A DNA stretch of 64,000 bases from Morchella semilibera (taxonomy: Eukaryota; Ascomycota; Pezizomycetes; Pezizales; Morchellaceae): positions 1,209,973 through 1,273,972 of the forward strand of contig WBVU01000003.1 in assembly GCA_009192285.1 (NCBI GenBank), in the 5' to 3' direction. Below, in pieces: positions 11,401-22,763 of the stretch; position 1 is the stretch's first letter; each line of letters starts with the position of its first letter. Under the pieces are notes generated by a model that saw only the letters and a program-made list of their open reading frames with translations, had not been told where the DNA came from and made no database searches. Made by a program: the position numbers and the translations under genes.

Positions 11401-12523
11401 CGCCGACCACAATGCCAAGATGTAACGGACGTCTCGGATTGCAAGGGTGGCAGATTGGCGCCGCATTGTGGTTGGGGGAGAGCGCGTCGCCAATCTCACT
11501 TCACAGACCAATGTCCGTGTGCGTTCACACTAGTGCAATATGTTCCTGAAAAGTAGAACATCGTAATAGAGATCGAGTGGGTTGCAGAAAATGAAGAAAG
11601 TGAAAGGACTTGCTGGGAACCATTGCGTGCAGCCCCATGTATCCTTGGATTTAACCTAACTGGTATCGCCAAAAACCCCGTCTCACCTGAAAGTCTTAGA
11701 TGGCTGCTTAGAGGTGGAGATGTTGAGAAAAAAAAGGTTAGTCTCCATGCTTAGGTATCCCGAATTAGTGGGGTACATAGACAATTCCAGCTGGGGCGAT
11801 CGATATCGCCCTGAGGGGTGTGTACTAATAAAAAACTTTCTCCGTTACTATGAGATGTTAAATCCTATTCCCCTGGTACCTTCCTCTTCTCCCTCTTGTG
11901 CTTCAATATTTTGTTGGATATCGGTATAGCAGTCGTTCGATCATTCTCACTGTTGGAGGCCGCTACTTCTACTTTCCACTTCTTACTTTCTACTTCCAGA
12001 ATCTGATTGATAGTCGCTGCAGCAGCCACCCCTTCCACACCGGATAACTTTTGAGCTGCTCTGAGAGCAAGTACATCCTCTTCTACGCGCCCACGCTACT
12101 TCTGCCACCAGCCCTACGTACCGAAGGCCCTCCTCCGTTCCTGCATCCAGGAGTGTGAAATCTACAAGTCATATCCTGTCACACTTTCAAGGGGCTGAAA
12201 TCGTTAGTAGAACACCCTTTCCTCACCTCCTTCCCCCTGTTAGACTGTACGTTGGTCTTGCAACAACTTTATTCCTTCGTTATATATTATCACTCACCCC
12301 CGCTATCCGTATCACTATCGCCTATACTCACACTCGAAAGGTCTCATAGTTGGTGCTACATACGGATACATCTTATACAAGTCCATCCCCCCCGACATTC
12401 GTTCTGGTATCTCTAATTTTCATCTTCGGATATCGATATACCTACATACTTTCTTTGCACCGAATTGAGAAGACCCAGAAGCCAATATACCACAACTACC
12501 TTAATACAAATACAAGGCTCGCA
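8416..12523. other. 4.1-kb spacer without a recognised gene
   Basis: Contains a strong foldback at 8979-9069, a repeated CTAGAATCCAG at about 8902-8945, a GGACAC-type degenerate repeat near 9372-9395, and several TACATGTA palindromes (about 8420, 8627, 10462, 10620-10640, 10812). Open frames such as 9756-9950 and 10347-10709 have no motif or conserved look. The right end (about 12150-12523) is CT-rich, as expected for the promoter and leader of the PLAC8 gene. Confidence 0.5.
8979..9069. repeat. Foldback element, 27-bp arms
   Basis: Left arm 8979..9005 and right arm 9043..9069 are inverted copies (ACTTGCTGGAAAAAAAAGTA against ACTTGCTGAAAAATAAAGTA, both then TGGTCTC) with two mismatches and a 37-nt loop. 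It could be a small MITE or a hairpin RNA. No coding capacity. Confidence 0.8.
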
Positions 12524-13704
12524 ATGTCTCGACCATACTCAACTCTTCATTCTCCTGATGTTCCCCTTCCAGCACCCAACTTCGGAAATCCTCAAGCATC
12601 TCAATACTCTTTACATACACCCGTAGACCCCAATAACAATAACCCATTCTACACCTCAATGCACCCGCAAGAAGCAACCCAAACACCTGTCGGGACACAA
12701 GAAAACGATATACCTATGAAAAACTTCAACACCACAGAATACCCTTCTCCCTCCGGAACCCCAGCGCCAAACTACGTCTCCCCCTCCGGAACCCCTGCAC
12801 CCGGCTACCCCAGCCCCCAAGGCTCACCTGCGCCAGACTACAACAGCCCCTCAGCATCCTCACAATCACAATACGTACCGCTATCGGGCCTACCATCATT
12901 TCCGCCTCCCCCAACCAGCGAGACGCATCCCGGCCCCGCAACTTCACCCCCGCCAACCCAGAATCTCCCGCCGGTCCCCCCGGAGCCTGCATATAACAGC
13001 CGTGCCGCGGCCGCAGATCGACCAATCACTCCAAAGACACCAGTCTACACGCCATCGGGAGCAAGCGGGCCAAATGGCGGCGTGCATGCGCCTGGGCAAA
13101 TTGGGCACCCGAATCAGCAGCATGGAAGGGAAGCGTATCATCACGGCATGTGCGACTGCTTCAGTGATATTGGAACTTGTAAGCCCCCTGCTGACCAGCC
13201 GTTCCACCGGTTAATATCATTAATATTAAAAAAAAAGCTTTCTGCTAACATGTATTTCCCCTGGTAGGCTGCACTGGTTATTGGTGTCCTTGCATTCTCT
13301 ACTCGCGCACCAAGCACAGAGTCAAGACCTCCCCTGACAGCAACGTGAACGAGTTCAAATCCTGCAACCCGCACTGCATGGCCTTCTGTGCGCTCGCTCC
13401 CGTGGCCTGTAAGCCCACCCCTTTAAACCCCCCAAAAATCTAAACTTCAAGCTAACACACATTCGCAGGGGTCTTCACAATGTTCCAGCGCACCCGCATC
13501 CGGGAGAAATACCAACTCGAGGGCAGCGTCGCCAACGACTGCGGAAAGGCCTACTGCTGTGGCCCGTGTACGCTCATCCAGGACGAGCGGGAAGTTATCA
13601 AGCGAGAGGACGAGAGGAAACGCTTTGCAGGCCCAAGCAAAGATGTGAACGTCGGTGGATACAAGAAGACTCAAACCATGGTCTACGGGCGAGTCGATGT
13701 TTAA
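12524..13704 (+). CDS. PLAC8 (DUF614) family Cys-rich protein
   Basis: Exons 12524..13178, 13268..13408 and 13469..13704 give 343 residues. The first 210 or so residues are Pro/Ser/Gly-rich and disordered, including three 11-residue repeats. The C-terminal part is the PLAC8 domain: MCDCFSDIGTCCTGYWCPC, where the CC pair is formed across intron 1, then YSRTKHR, a middle hydrophobic segment FCALAPVACW (spanning intron 2), and CGKAYCCGPCTLIQDEREV. Family members include plant FCR/PCR cadmium-resistance and cell-number regulators, and uncharacterised fungal proteins. They are usually plasma-membrane-associated and implicated in metal or ion handling or cell-size control. The start ATG at 12524 has an in-frame open stretch before it (to 12350) but that lacks ATG. 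Domain assignment is firm; function in fungi is unknown. Confidence 0.92.
12740..12838 (+). repeat. Three 33-bp tandem repeats inside the PLAC8 gene
   Basis: Encodes three consecutive 11-residue units of the type YPSPSGTPAPN / YVSPSGTPAPG / YPSPQGSPAPD, followed by a partial unit YNSPSAS. Confidence 0.85.
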
Positions 13705-16700
13705 CCTCCCATCCTCCGTTCTAAACTCGAGGTTTCGGGATCTTTTTCTTTTTTTTTGTTCTTGGTTTTCTGCATTTTCTATAAAGGCTGCATTCGGGTA
13801 TCGGCTTTTTCTGCATGACATTTGTTTTCGTTGATAGCGTGGTTCTGGGAGTTCCTTTTGTTTTATCACCTTCTTGTTTTTACGACCTGGGTATCTGGTA
13901 CCCACTTATTTCTTTTGTTTATTAACTATAGCACAGATACGAATCTGTATTGTTGTAGCTACCATGTGTATGGTGGCCAGGTGGGGAGAACACTTCTCTG
14001 GTAGGTGGTCTCGGGGAAAGATTGATTGCATGAAAAACACGGCGATGATGGACTGACCAGGACTGTGAACGTTTCTGCTGTTTATTTTTTTTATTCATTT
14101 TTATGAACTCTTTGTAATGTTTTTATTCTTGATAGCTACGGAGGAAGACGAGAGATGAGATTACTCCTCCTACTGGTAGGAAGATTATGAGGCGGTATTA
14201 TTCTTTGTTTTTTGGTCTGGGAGTGTGGGGTTAATATTAGGCGGCGAATGATAATGCAAACACTTTTTGCAGACATTTCAATCTCATTTTCTTGTCATTA
14301 TGTGGGCTACTACGCTTCTAATCTTCAAGAGTGAGGTTATCTAGAATGGTGCTTACTCGAAAAGAACCATAAAAAAATCACTACCAAGCAGTGTGTGTGG
14401 TATGCATAGTATCATCACCATAATGTCCAATTTGGGGTACTAGGACCACTACGATACCCGTACTCAACTTCATCAAACGCTTATCCAAAGTCACGTTTTA
14501 AGTGTTAAACTAACTTTCCCCAGGGATCTAGACCACTTAGCTAATCCACCCCCGCCCTCAGTAAGCCACCCCCCCAAAAACAAAAACAAACCCAAACGAT
14601 CGGAAGATCCAGTCTGCATAGCGTGTGCTCTTACCAGACTTCCACCAGATCCCCCACCCGCCGTGACTGGCTTTCCAACCGCCTAGTCAATGAGGCAATG
14701 TGTTTAAATACCCTCCTACCAACGCCCACCACCCCCCCTTCACCCACCGATACCCGTCATAATCAGGATACAGTGCAGAGCGGCTATACTTGGGCGTGGC
14801 GCGTTTCTATGTAAAGAAAGCAATCCCATTGGAACGGATCGGTGCCTTGCGTGTGGGTGTGGTGGATCATGTACTATCACTCGAGTGCATATGCGGCTCA
14901 TTTGTGGTGGAAAGAAGATCGAGGAGGTCGAGCATATTCTTGCTGCGCTCCGAGATTCGAGCTACGAGTGTTTATTGCCGGTGGTACACGTGCGAGACGA
15001 ATACACATATCATCCAGCTCTGTCTGTAGCTGTGACTGGTTATCGCTGAAGAACTTTGATCTAAGCGCTAGACAATGAGCGCATTTCCTGCGTATGTAGT
15101 TAATTACAAGCTGCATGTCATGCTGTCAGATGTCAACGTCAGCCCAGGGCGTATTGTAACCGTATTTTTAAACTTCTCTTGGCTGGCCCCAGGCCCCAGC
15201 GTCGGCAGCAACCTCCGAGATCTGAGACAATATTGGTGGCGATAGAAGGAGATCCAGGTATTACGTCTTGGGCCTAGGACGAAGAAGATATCGTGCTCCT
15301 TTGCTACTACCGCTCTAGCTAATTTGTCGATTACATGTGGCTTATTAGATAAGTATGTGAGAATATCATTTTGCGTGCATCCCCGAGGCAGGACCTAGAT
15401 AGAGTAGAGGGGTACACGGACAGACAGACTGGTCTAGACCTACACCTTTCTTTTTTGGGGGGGTGGTGTTTGAATGAGGAGACCAGCCCAAGCCAGGGAG
15501 GGATCCGAACATTTAGGAAGTCCTTCATTGCCAATCAGTATATGTAGCTAACGGGCACAGGAGACGAGTACAGACCGTTTATATACCGACTCCATCTACG
15601 GCATGGCAAATGCTTGGTGATGCATTCTTTAATGTAGGCAGAGTAGGCTTGGTGAGAAATTCACAATAGTTAAGCCGCAGATAGGGGGTAAGACCTCAAA
15701 ACGCTTAGGATATCCTCTGGTTGAAGTGCGGGGCTGTTCCGATTCGTGAGAACCGGGAGTAGATATTCGTGATGAATCCAGTCTGCTCTTCTCGAATGAG
15801 AGCATGCAGCGTTTCAAGCAGCCAGTCTACGACCATATATACGTAATTGGCTATGTATTTATTTTATCGGAAACCGCAGCAGTACCAGCCGCTGATCAGC
15901 CACCGGGCCACCTAAGCCTCATGCTCATCAGCCCCCCAGATGGGGGCTGCGAACCTAGGTTGAAAAATAAGAGCTGCCATGCATCTTGCGTAGCAGCAGA
16001 TTGCATTTAACAAGGTCGCATTTTTGGAAACACGGGGCCAGAAAACTTGAGATTAATTATTACATAACCTGGATGCGAGTGATTCTTTGTGATTCTCAAA
16101 TACACCTTAGTATTCCGCTCTGAAATATTTATTCCCCGCAGAATAAGCCTTGAATATAACCCCATGGTATCTACTGGGGCCGGTTACATATAGGATCCAT
16201 TATAGATGGTGACTAGAATAGTACCCGGGTCGGTGCCCGAGGCAAAAGAGGAGAGAAGATATATGAGGGCTCTCCAATCATGCTGTTTGCGTGTAAGCAA
16301 TGAGATTAATAGCCCGCGGAAAGTAATATATAATACAGACTTCGGTCGAGGCGTACGTTGGGGGCGATGCGAAGGCACCCACGCAGAAAAGGCACCAAAC
16401 ATACAACCCCATGTAAGTCCCTGGACAAGCACACGGAGCTTTTCCAATCAATGCCGCAAGAACACACGCTACCGAAAAAGTGGGACGAAATCGTTGCGAC
16501 TTGATAGGACAAGTGATGAAAATTCGAGCTATACGACCACGGACTGAATAGGACAGATACTGTGCTAGTAGAGATATCAGTCATATCAGCTATCGATACC
16601 ATTAGACTAAATGCAGATAGGATACCTGCTCGGGATTGGGACCGCTTGAAAAGCTATATATCTCACAGATTGTTTTGCGAGTGAGAGTCTATGACTCACG

Positions 16701-18630
16701 ACCACATGTGCCTTTCAGGAAGAACGCTGGTCTTTAGAGGGCTTTATCACCGCCATCGTGACAATAAATACTATCGTTATTTTAAATTACTATAGTAATA
16801 CTTTCAAGCCCGGCCAACCCCCTGCTTAGTCTAATTATTGACGCCATCCAAAACCACTGGCCCCTATTCAACCCCGCGAGATAAAACTATCATAAAACAG
16901 ATTAACATACTGTCTACAGCATCACCAGGCAAAGAAAAAACCCCTGTAAGTGCACTTCCTACAATTGCCCCAATTTTATCCTATTCTTAGACAAGTTACA
17001 AAGTTCGTTACCGTCAATCAACACCAAACAAAAGAGACACTCCCTTTTGCTACACTACCATATCGTCACCACGCCTGATCTGGCAAACGAAATCACACCT
17101 CACGGCCCCACAGCACAATAATATAACAGTGATAAACTCATATATCCTCACTAATAGTTACAAGTACATACATACATACATACATACATACAAGCATCCA
17201 TACTGACCCAACCCAACCCCGCGCTCCAAGGACACAAACAGTATAGTAACACTAGGACACCAATATATATAATAAATAAATAAAAACACCTGGATTCCCA
17301 TTCCCATAACGCTCGCAACAACAAAGACGAATACACACAAGGAAACCGACACCTCCCCTCCCCCAGGGCAATACGGAATGACGAGACAAGGTAAGATACA
17401 TGTAGTGATAATCATGGTAACAGCAATGGATATAGGAAGAAAAGATAGCACATACAGACAGGATATAAGGGTAAGATAGATACAGCGAAAGAATAGCCAG
17501 CCATGTTAGTATGTAGCATAGGTGCGATAGGTTTATGTTAGGTAAGAAGAGAGGGGTTATGTTAGTTCAGCTCCTTGAAGAAACGAAAGAGTATATAGGG
17601 GTAAGGAAATATGTAAAAGCCCGCCGCCGAGTACGGAATCACAATAATAAAAAGAAGGAAAAAAGGCAGCGTAGCGTAGCGCAGTGTAGTGTAGTGTAGT
17701 GTAAGTGTAGTCTAGCAACTCCAGCCCTCTAGCTCTACTGCACACCCTCCTCTCTACCCCTTTATATATACCATTCTCTACTCCCCACTCCCCCCACAGC
17801 CACCCAAATAATTAACCAACCAACCAACCCTCGTCATCATCAAGTCGCCGTATTCGTCGTAGGAAGGGCATCGCTTTCGTCTGATCTTGTCCGCCGCAAA
17901 AAAACAACTAGAACCAAACCCCGTGCATGCAATGCCCCCAGTATCCCGCGCGCAGAAAAACACAGACCTCAAAACAAAAACAGCAAAGCGCAAATGACGT
18001 AAACCCGCCGTGTACTCCCCTGATAACGCAACTATGAAGCAACCAAGCAAGCAACCCAAACAGAGGATAAAGGAGATGAAGGAGGTAGTAGGTAGGTATG
18101 TAGTTGAGGTGGATAATCACAAAGAGGATGTTGGTGGTGAGTAATACTAACAATAGGAGGAGGCAGTGGTAGTGGTATGGAAAGAAACCAATCAGTCAAG
18201 CACGCAGCAAAAAAAACGAAACGAAAAAAAAAGTTCGAGCCAAAGTAGCACCATCGTTCGCCCTTTAATCCCAGAATCGCTCCTTTTGTTCAATTGCAAT
18301 AAAAAAAATGATGTAAAAAACTCCCCAAACCAAACCAGCCAGACAAGACCCCAGCAAATGCCATTCCATTCATCGAATTTAACTCCAACAAATGAGAAAC
18401 CAACAAAATATAGTCCTTGTACAATAATAAAAATAAAGAAAGCTATGCAAGTAAGCAAGCAAAAATAAGTAAGCCATAAAACCCTAACCCCTATCGTGCC
18501 AGCCAGAAAGAAAGGTAAACAAATATAGAAAGAATAAGGGAAACAGGAATTTGCACAGTACGCCCCAACCCGTTTTGACAAAGAAAAAGAAAGAAGCGCG
18601 CAACAAAAATGAAACAACTGACTGAGACAC
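13705..18630. other. 4.9-kb spacer between convergent genes
   Basis: The PLAC8 gene ends at its left and the minus-strand 18631-22763 gene ends at its right, so both ends are 3' UTR. I see no coding gene. There are A-rich low-complexity tracts at about 18190-18480, a tetranucleotide microsatellite at 17165-17192 and a GTAGT-type repeat at about 17671-17705. Confidence 0.5.
17165..17192. repeat. (TACA)n microsatellite
   Basis: Seven tandem TACA units read directly from the sequence, in a gene-free spacer. Confidence 0.9.
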
Positions 18631-21600
18631 TTATCTTCGCCCCAGTAACCTCTCGCCACCAGGGGTTCGTCCCAGGCTACCGCCCTCACCGCGGTTATCT
18701 AGGTCAACACTCTCCCTCAACGCCCTAGTAGGTCTCCTAGCGCTACTCGGCGTCCTGCCAAAGCTGCCGCTGCGGAAGCGCCCTTGAGTGGTGTAATCCT
18801 GCTCAGCGGCTGCATTAACCGCATTCTGCATCTCATACGCAGCCCTCTCATCGCGCTCTCTCATCTCGGCCCTCTCGCTACTCCCGCTAAAGAAGCGCCT
18901 CTGACTCTGGTGGACGACAGGGGATGAAAGCCCGTTCTGTGCCATCGAGGTCCCGTGCGAAACGACATACTGGCGACGAGGCGGGAGCGCGGTGGAGATG
19001 GAGATGGAGCGGTCGGCGCGGTCGGCGCGGTCAGGTGTCATGTGGTAAGTAGTCTCACGATGTTGTCTGTGGCTTAAGACCTCTGTGGCAGCACGACTTG
19101 GCGAGCGGAAGCTGCTTTCCGTATCTTCCTCATCATCAAACATATGACGGGCCTTGAGAAGCATGGAGTTGCGAGACCTAAGATGGCCAGGAGTAGTAGG
19201 ACTAGGGACTTCCTCGGGTATCTCGTGGTGCTCAGCAAGCTGTTGCCGGGGCGAGGACTTGAGGAAGCCAGTAGTGGAGATGGACGCCAGGCTGCCCTTG
19301 CGCTCCGCAATTCTGTCTGCGAAGCGGCTAGAGATGCGGCTAGAGATGCGGTCACCAATGGCGCTTTCACGGCCTAGGACGCTTTCTCTACCAAGCACGC
19401 TTTCCCTGCCCAGGACGCTCTCTCTGCCCAGGACGCTATCGCGGCCGAGAATACTCTCTTCTCTGGCGCGGCCGAGAATGCTGTCTCCCCGCTCCCGCCC
19501 CAGGATGCGCTCTCGACCCAAGACACTGTCCGACCTTCCAAGGATGCTATCGTTCCCAGCGCCCATTCCCACACCTCGACTCTCAGGCCTGGTACCACCA
19601 TAGTGCTGTGACAGGTGAAGCGAGAAGTTTGGTGCTCCAGCACCACCAAGAGAAGCTCCGTTCTCTGATAGCGCGATGCATAACTCCGTCAAGCTTCGAC
19701 ACACACTGTCTGCTTTGCGGCGAACTTGTCGATCGGATGACCCCGAGGAGCCAGGAGACCCTGAGGCACTCCCGACTGTATTTGCCAGTGACGCTGCGTC
19801 AATGGCTGCGGCTTCTAGGTATTTGTATACTTCTGGGGGTATCAACGATTTCGACTTTGCCAGTGCGGCATTGAGGAGGGGGTGGTTATTGGTCGTATGT
19901 CCAAAGGTAGAATTTATAGGCGAGACGCCACTATCTTTATTTCGAGGCGACGAGGAAATTGTGGTTACCGTCGTTGTTGCTGTTCGTGGGCGCTCTCCAG
20001 AGGAATTAGACGCGCCGCCAACAGTGTTGAAACTGCTACTTAGGCTCGCAATACCCGACGCAGACGCCGGTATCCGGCCCGTGAGCTCCAGTCTGCGAAT
20101 CCTCGATTTGAGATCATCTAGTTCATCCCACACAGTGCTTGGCGCGGTTGTCGACACTGACGATGAATCGTCATTGCCACCCGATACGCTCTTGTCGCCA
20201 CTGATACTATATTGATCAGGCCTTGTTGGCGTGATAGGATCGGCGACATCGGGGTGCTCCAATCCCATCCTCGCTGTCACCGGCGGCATCTCGCGCTGGC
20301 TCACATCGCGCGGCGAAACATCTTGCAGGCTCGATTGCGTCGCTCGTGGCGCAACATGATTGGAAAGTCCCGATCGTGTCCTTGCGACGGGCTCGGCCAC
20401 AGAGTAACTCCGTGAATGAGAGGACGTTCCTGGCGAGCGCTCTCGTCGAAGCATGCTAAGAGGGCGAGAGAACGATGCGCGCGGGGTTACGGCCCTCCCT
20501 TGCTCATCGACGGTGTTATCGAGTAGTGATGCGTTTGACAGCCTGCGATCGCGATAGGTGGTTGGTGGTGTTGAAACGCGCTCCTGATGCCAATTTCCAT
20601 TATCACGGGTGGCCGGCGTAGGCGAGTTTGTAAGTGTGCGGTTGGCTTGTGAGTGCGTCTGGATCGCACGCAAAGGTGATGCCGAAAAGGTATCTGCAGG
20701 AAGCGAATTCCGTTGTTGGGCTAGTTGCGTAAGACGTGACTACATAAAAGACTGAAATCAATTGCCAGTCCTAGTGAAATGGAAATAAAAAGAATAATAA
20801 TAATTTTGATAAAAACAACTGGAATAAAAACCCACCCTCCTGCGCTCAGCCCTATAGGCTGGATTATCTGTGTAGCTAGATACCGAGTTACTCCTGGCCA
20901 GGTTCAAGAATACGTCCTCCCCGCCCATCTCGCCAGGGTCCTGGCCTGCATCCTCAATCCCGGCTGCTTCTCTCTGCAAGTCCTCCAGACCCCTGACCGT
21001 CCCCTCATCGTCGTACCCTCTTTCTATCCTAGAATTCCGTCTCGATCCCTCCCTCGAAAGACCGCCCAATCCTTCCCTAGAAACTGGTGTTGTAACATCT
21101 CGACTCCTGCTATCTCTGTCCCTCCTCGAAAACTGTGAAATAGTACTCCTCTCCCCATTACTTGTAGTGTTATTGTTGTTGATATCCCTGGCGCCCCCAT
21201 TCAAATTCATTGTGCGCGGCGACGACGAAAAGCGATTCTCCATCATTGCGACGGTTGTGTTTGTGCGACGGTAAGCGAGAGATGGTGGAGGTCCGGTGCT
21301 TGTCGCTATACCATTACTACTGAACCGCGCAGGCTGTCTAGTAGCTGTTGATTTATCTTCTGGCGCTGAGGCCGGAGTTGTAGTAGCAGCAGTGTTGGTG
21401 GTGGTGGTTGTGGTGGTTGTGGACGCGGCCTTTTTCGAGATAGCGGTGTCTGAGATGCGACGCTGTGCACGGACTGCTTGTAACGGTGATAGTTCTGTTG
21501 ACTGGGCAACGGGTCGTGACCTGTTGGTGCTGGTTGTGGTAGTAGCGTGCTGTTGCTGTTTATGGTTGTGGTGTTTTGAAGATGGTAGAAGAGTGAGGGC

Positions 21601-22763
21601 TGTGGACGACGACGACGACGACGATGCCGATGCCGATGCAGACTTTGAGCGTTTGTGGGAGAAATGGTCGCGGCTGGGATGGCGGTTTGTGGATGTGGTA
21701 AGGATGCTAGAGCGACTAGACGCACGCGAGTGTAGAAAGGGTGATGGTCGTGGTTGTGGTAATGGGTGGTGGTGTCTGGTTGTGATAGACGAGCGCGTAT
21801 TATTGTTTGCAGTAGCAAAAGCACTGGTAGAGTTGTTTATGCCTGTGGGCGTGGGTGTGGTAGACGAGGGGGGTAAAGTATTTGAGGCTGTTGATGTGGA
21901 GGTGGAGGTGGATGTCGTAGTAATAGAGGTGATGGAAGAGGAAGCTGTCCCTGGAGTAGAATCACTGGTGATAGCAGCCGCGGATGGAGGTGGAGGTGGT
22001 GGTTGTGGTGGTTGTGGTGGTGGTGTGTGGTTGTTTGTAGGAGTGGTTGTGGTGTTGGTGTTTTGGCTGGCGGTTGTATGGCTGTTGGTGGGGGATCTGT
22101 TAGTACTAGCGTTGATCCTCTTAATACTACTTCCACTAATATTGCTTGTGGTAGTAGGAGTAATATTACTATCGCCCCGAGTCTTTCTTCTTACTGGCTG
22201 TTTCTGTTGACGTTGATGCTCTCTCGGACGATTGGTACTGCTTGTGGAGGAGGAGGAGAAAGTGGAGTGCGGAGCAGGTGGTGGTGGTGGTGGTGGTGGT
22301 GGTGGTGGCCGTGGCCGTGGTGGTGCAGATGCAGCAGCAGGTGCAGGTGCAGGACGAGATGAGATTAATATGCTTGTTTGATTATTATTATTACTTGATC
22401 TTCCTTCTTCCCTTCTTCTTTTGGTACTAGTAGCACTTGCACTGGCAGAGATTTTCCCGTCTTCTTCCTCTGCTGCTACTACTGATTTAAGTTCTTCTTC
22501 CACTTCTTCTTTTTCTGAGGATGAGGAAGAAAATACAGAGAAGGAGGAGGAGGAGGAGGAGGTGTGATCGGAAGCGGAGAAAGTGGAGGTCTTTCTGGGG
22601 GTGGGAATAATACTTTTGTTGTGCCTGTGCAGCAGCTACAACCACTTCTGCTGGTGCTGCTGCTACCGTTGGTGTGGAGATGAGCCCTAGAGGACTGCGA
22701 GGGATCACTAGGATCAGGATCAGTCTGTTCGGGTCTGCTCCTGTGCTGGGACGTGAGGGCCAT
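18631..22763 (-). CDS. Large fungal low-complexity protein with WDELDDLKSRI core
   Basis: The two main exons are 22514..20836 and 20739..18631. Their junction (GTGGGT...GTAG, 96 nt) joins AYRAERRR to SRLTQLAQQRNSLP in phase. The 5' end is less certain: the long frame has no ATG for about 430 codons, but ATG 22763 (MALTSQHRSRPEQTD) can be joined in frame by an intron 22515..22666, whose acceptor follows a long pyrimidine tract. This gives about 1294 residues. The N-terminal half is Ser/Thr/Asn/Pro low complexity with poly-Pro and poly-Ser runs. A conserved-looking core follows: DVFLNLARSNS, TVWDELDDLKSRIRRLELTG, LIPPEVYKYLEAAAIDAASL and RKADSVCRSLTELCIAL. A VLGRES repeat array and a basic Arg/Ser tail ending in LGRTPGGERLLGRR complete it. 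It resembles a filamentous-fungal family of unknown function; I see no signal peptide or membrane segment. Confidence 0.8.
19370..19560 (-). repeat. VLGRES/ILGRER coding repeat array
   Basis: About ten degenerate copies of a short V/I-L-G-R-E/D-S/R unit, four of them nearly identical 18-bp units (VLGRES), lie in the second main exon of the large minus-strand gene. Confidence 0.85.

Noticed and set aside
12350-12523. In-frame extension of the PLAC8 protein upstream of ATG 12524
   Set aside because: The extension begins with a non-ATG codon and the ATG at 12524 is the first in frame; it is probably leader sequence.
21296-22210. 304-codon Val/Gly-rich frame on the + strand
   Set aside because: Exact antisense shadow of the Thr/Ser/Asn-rich region of the large minus-strand gene.
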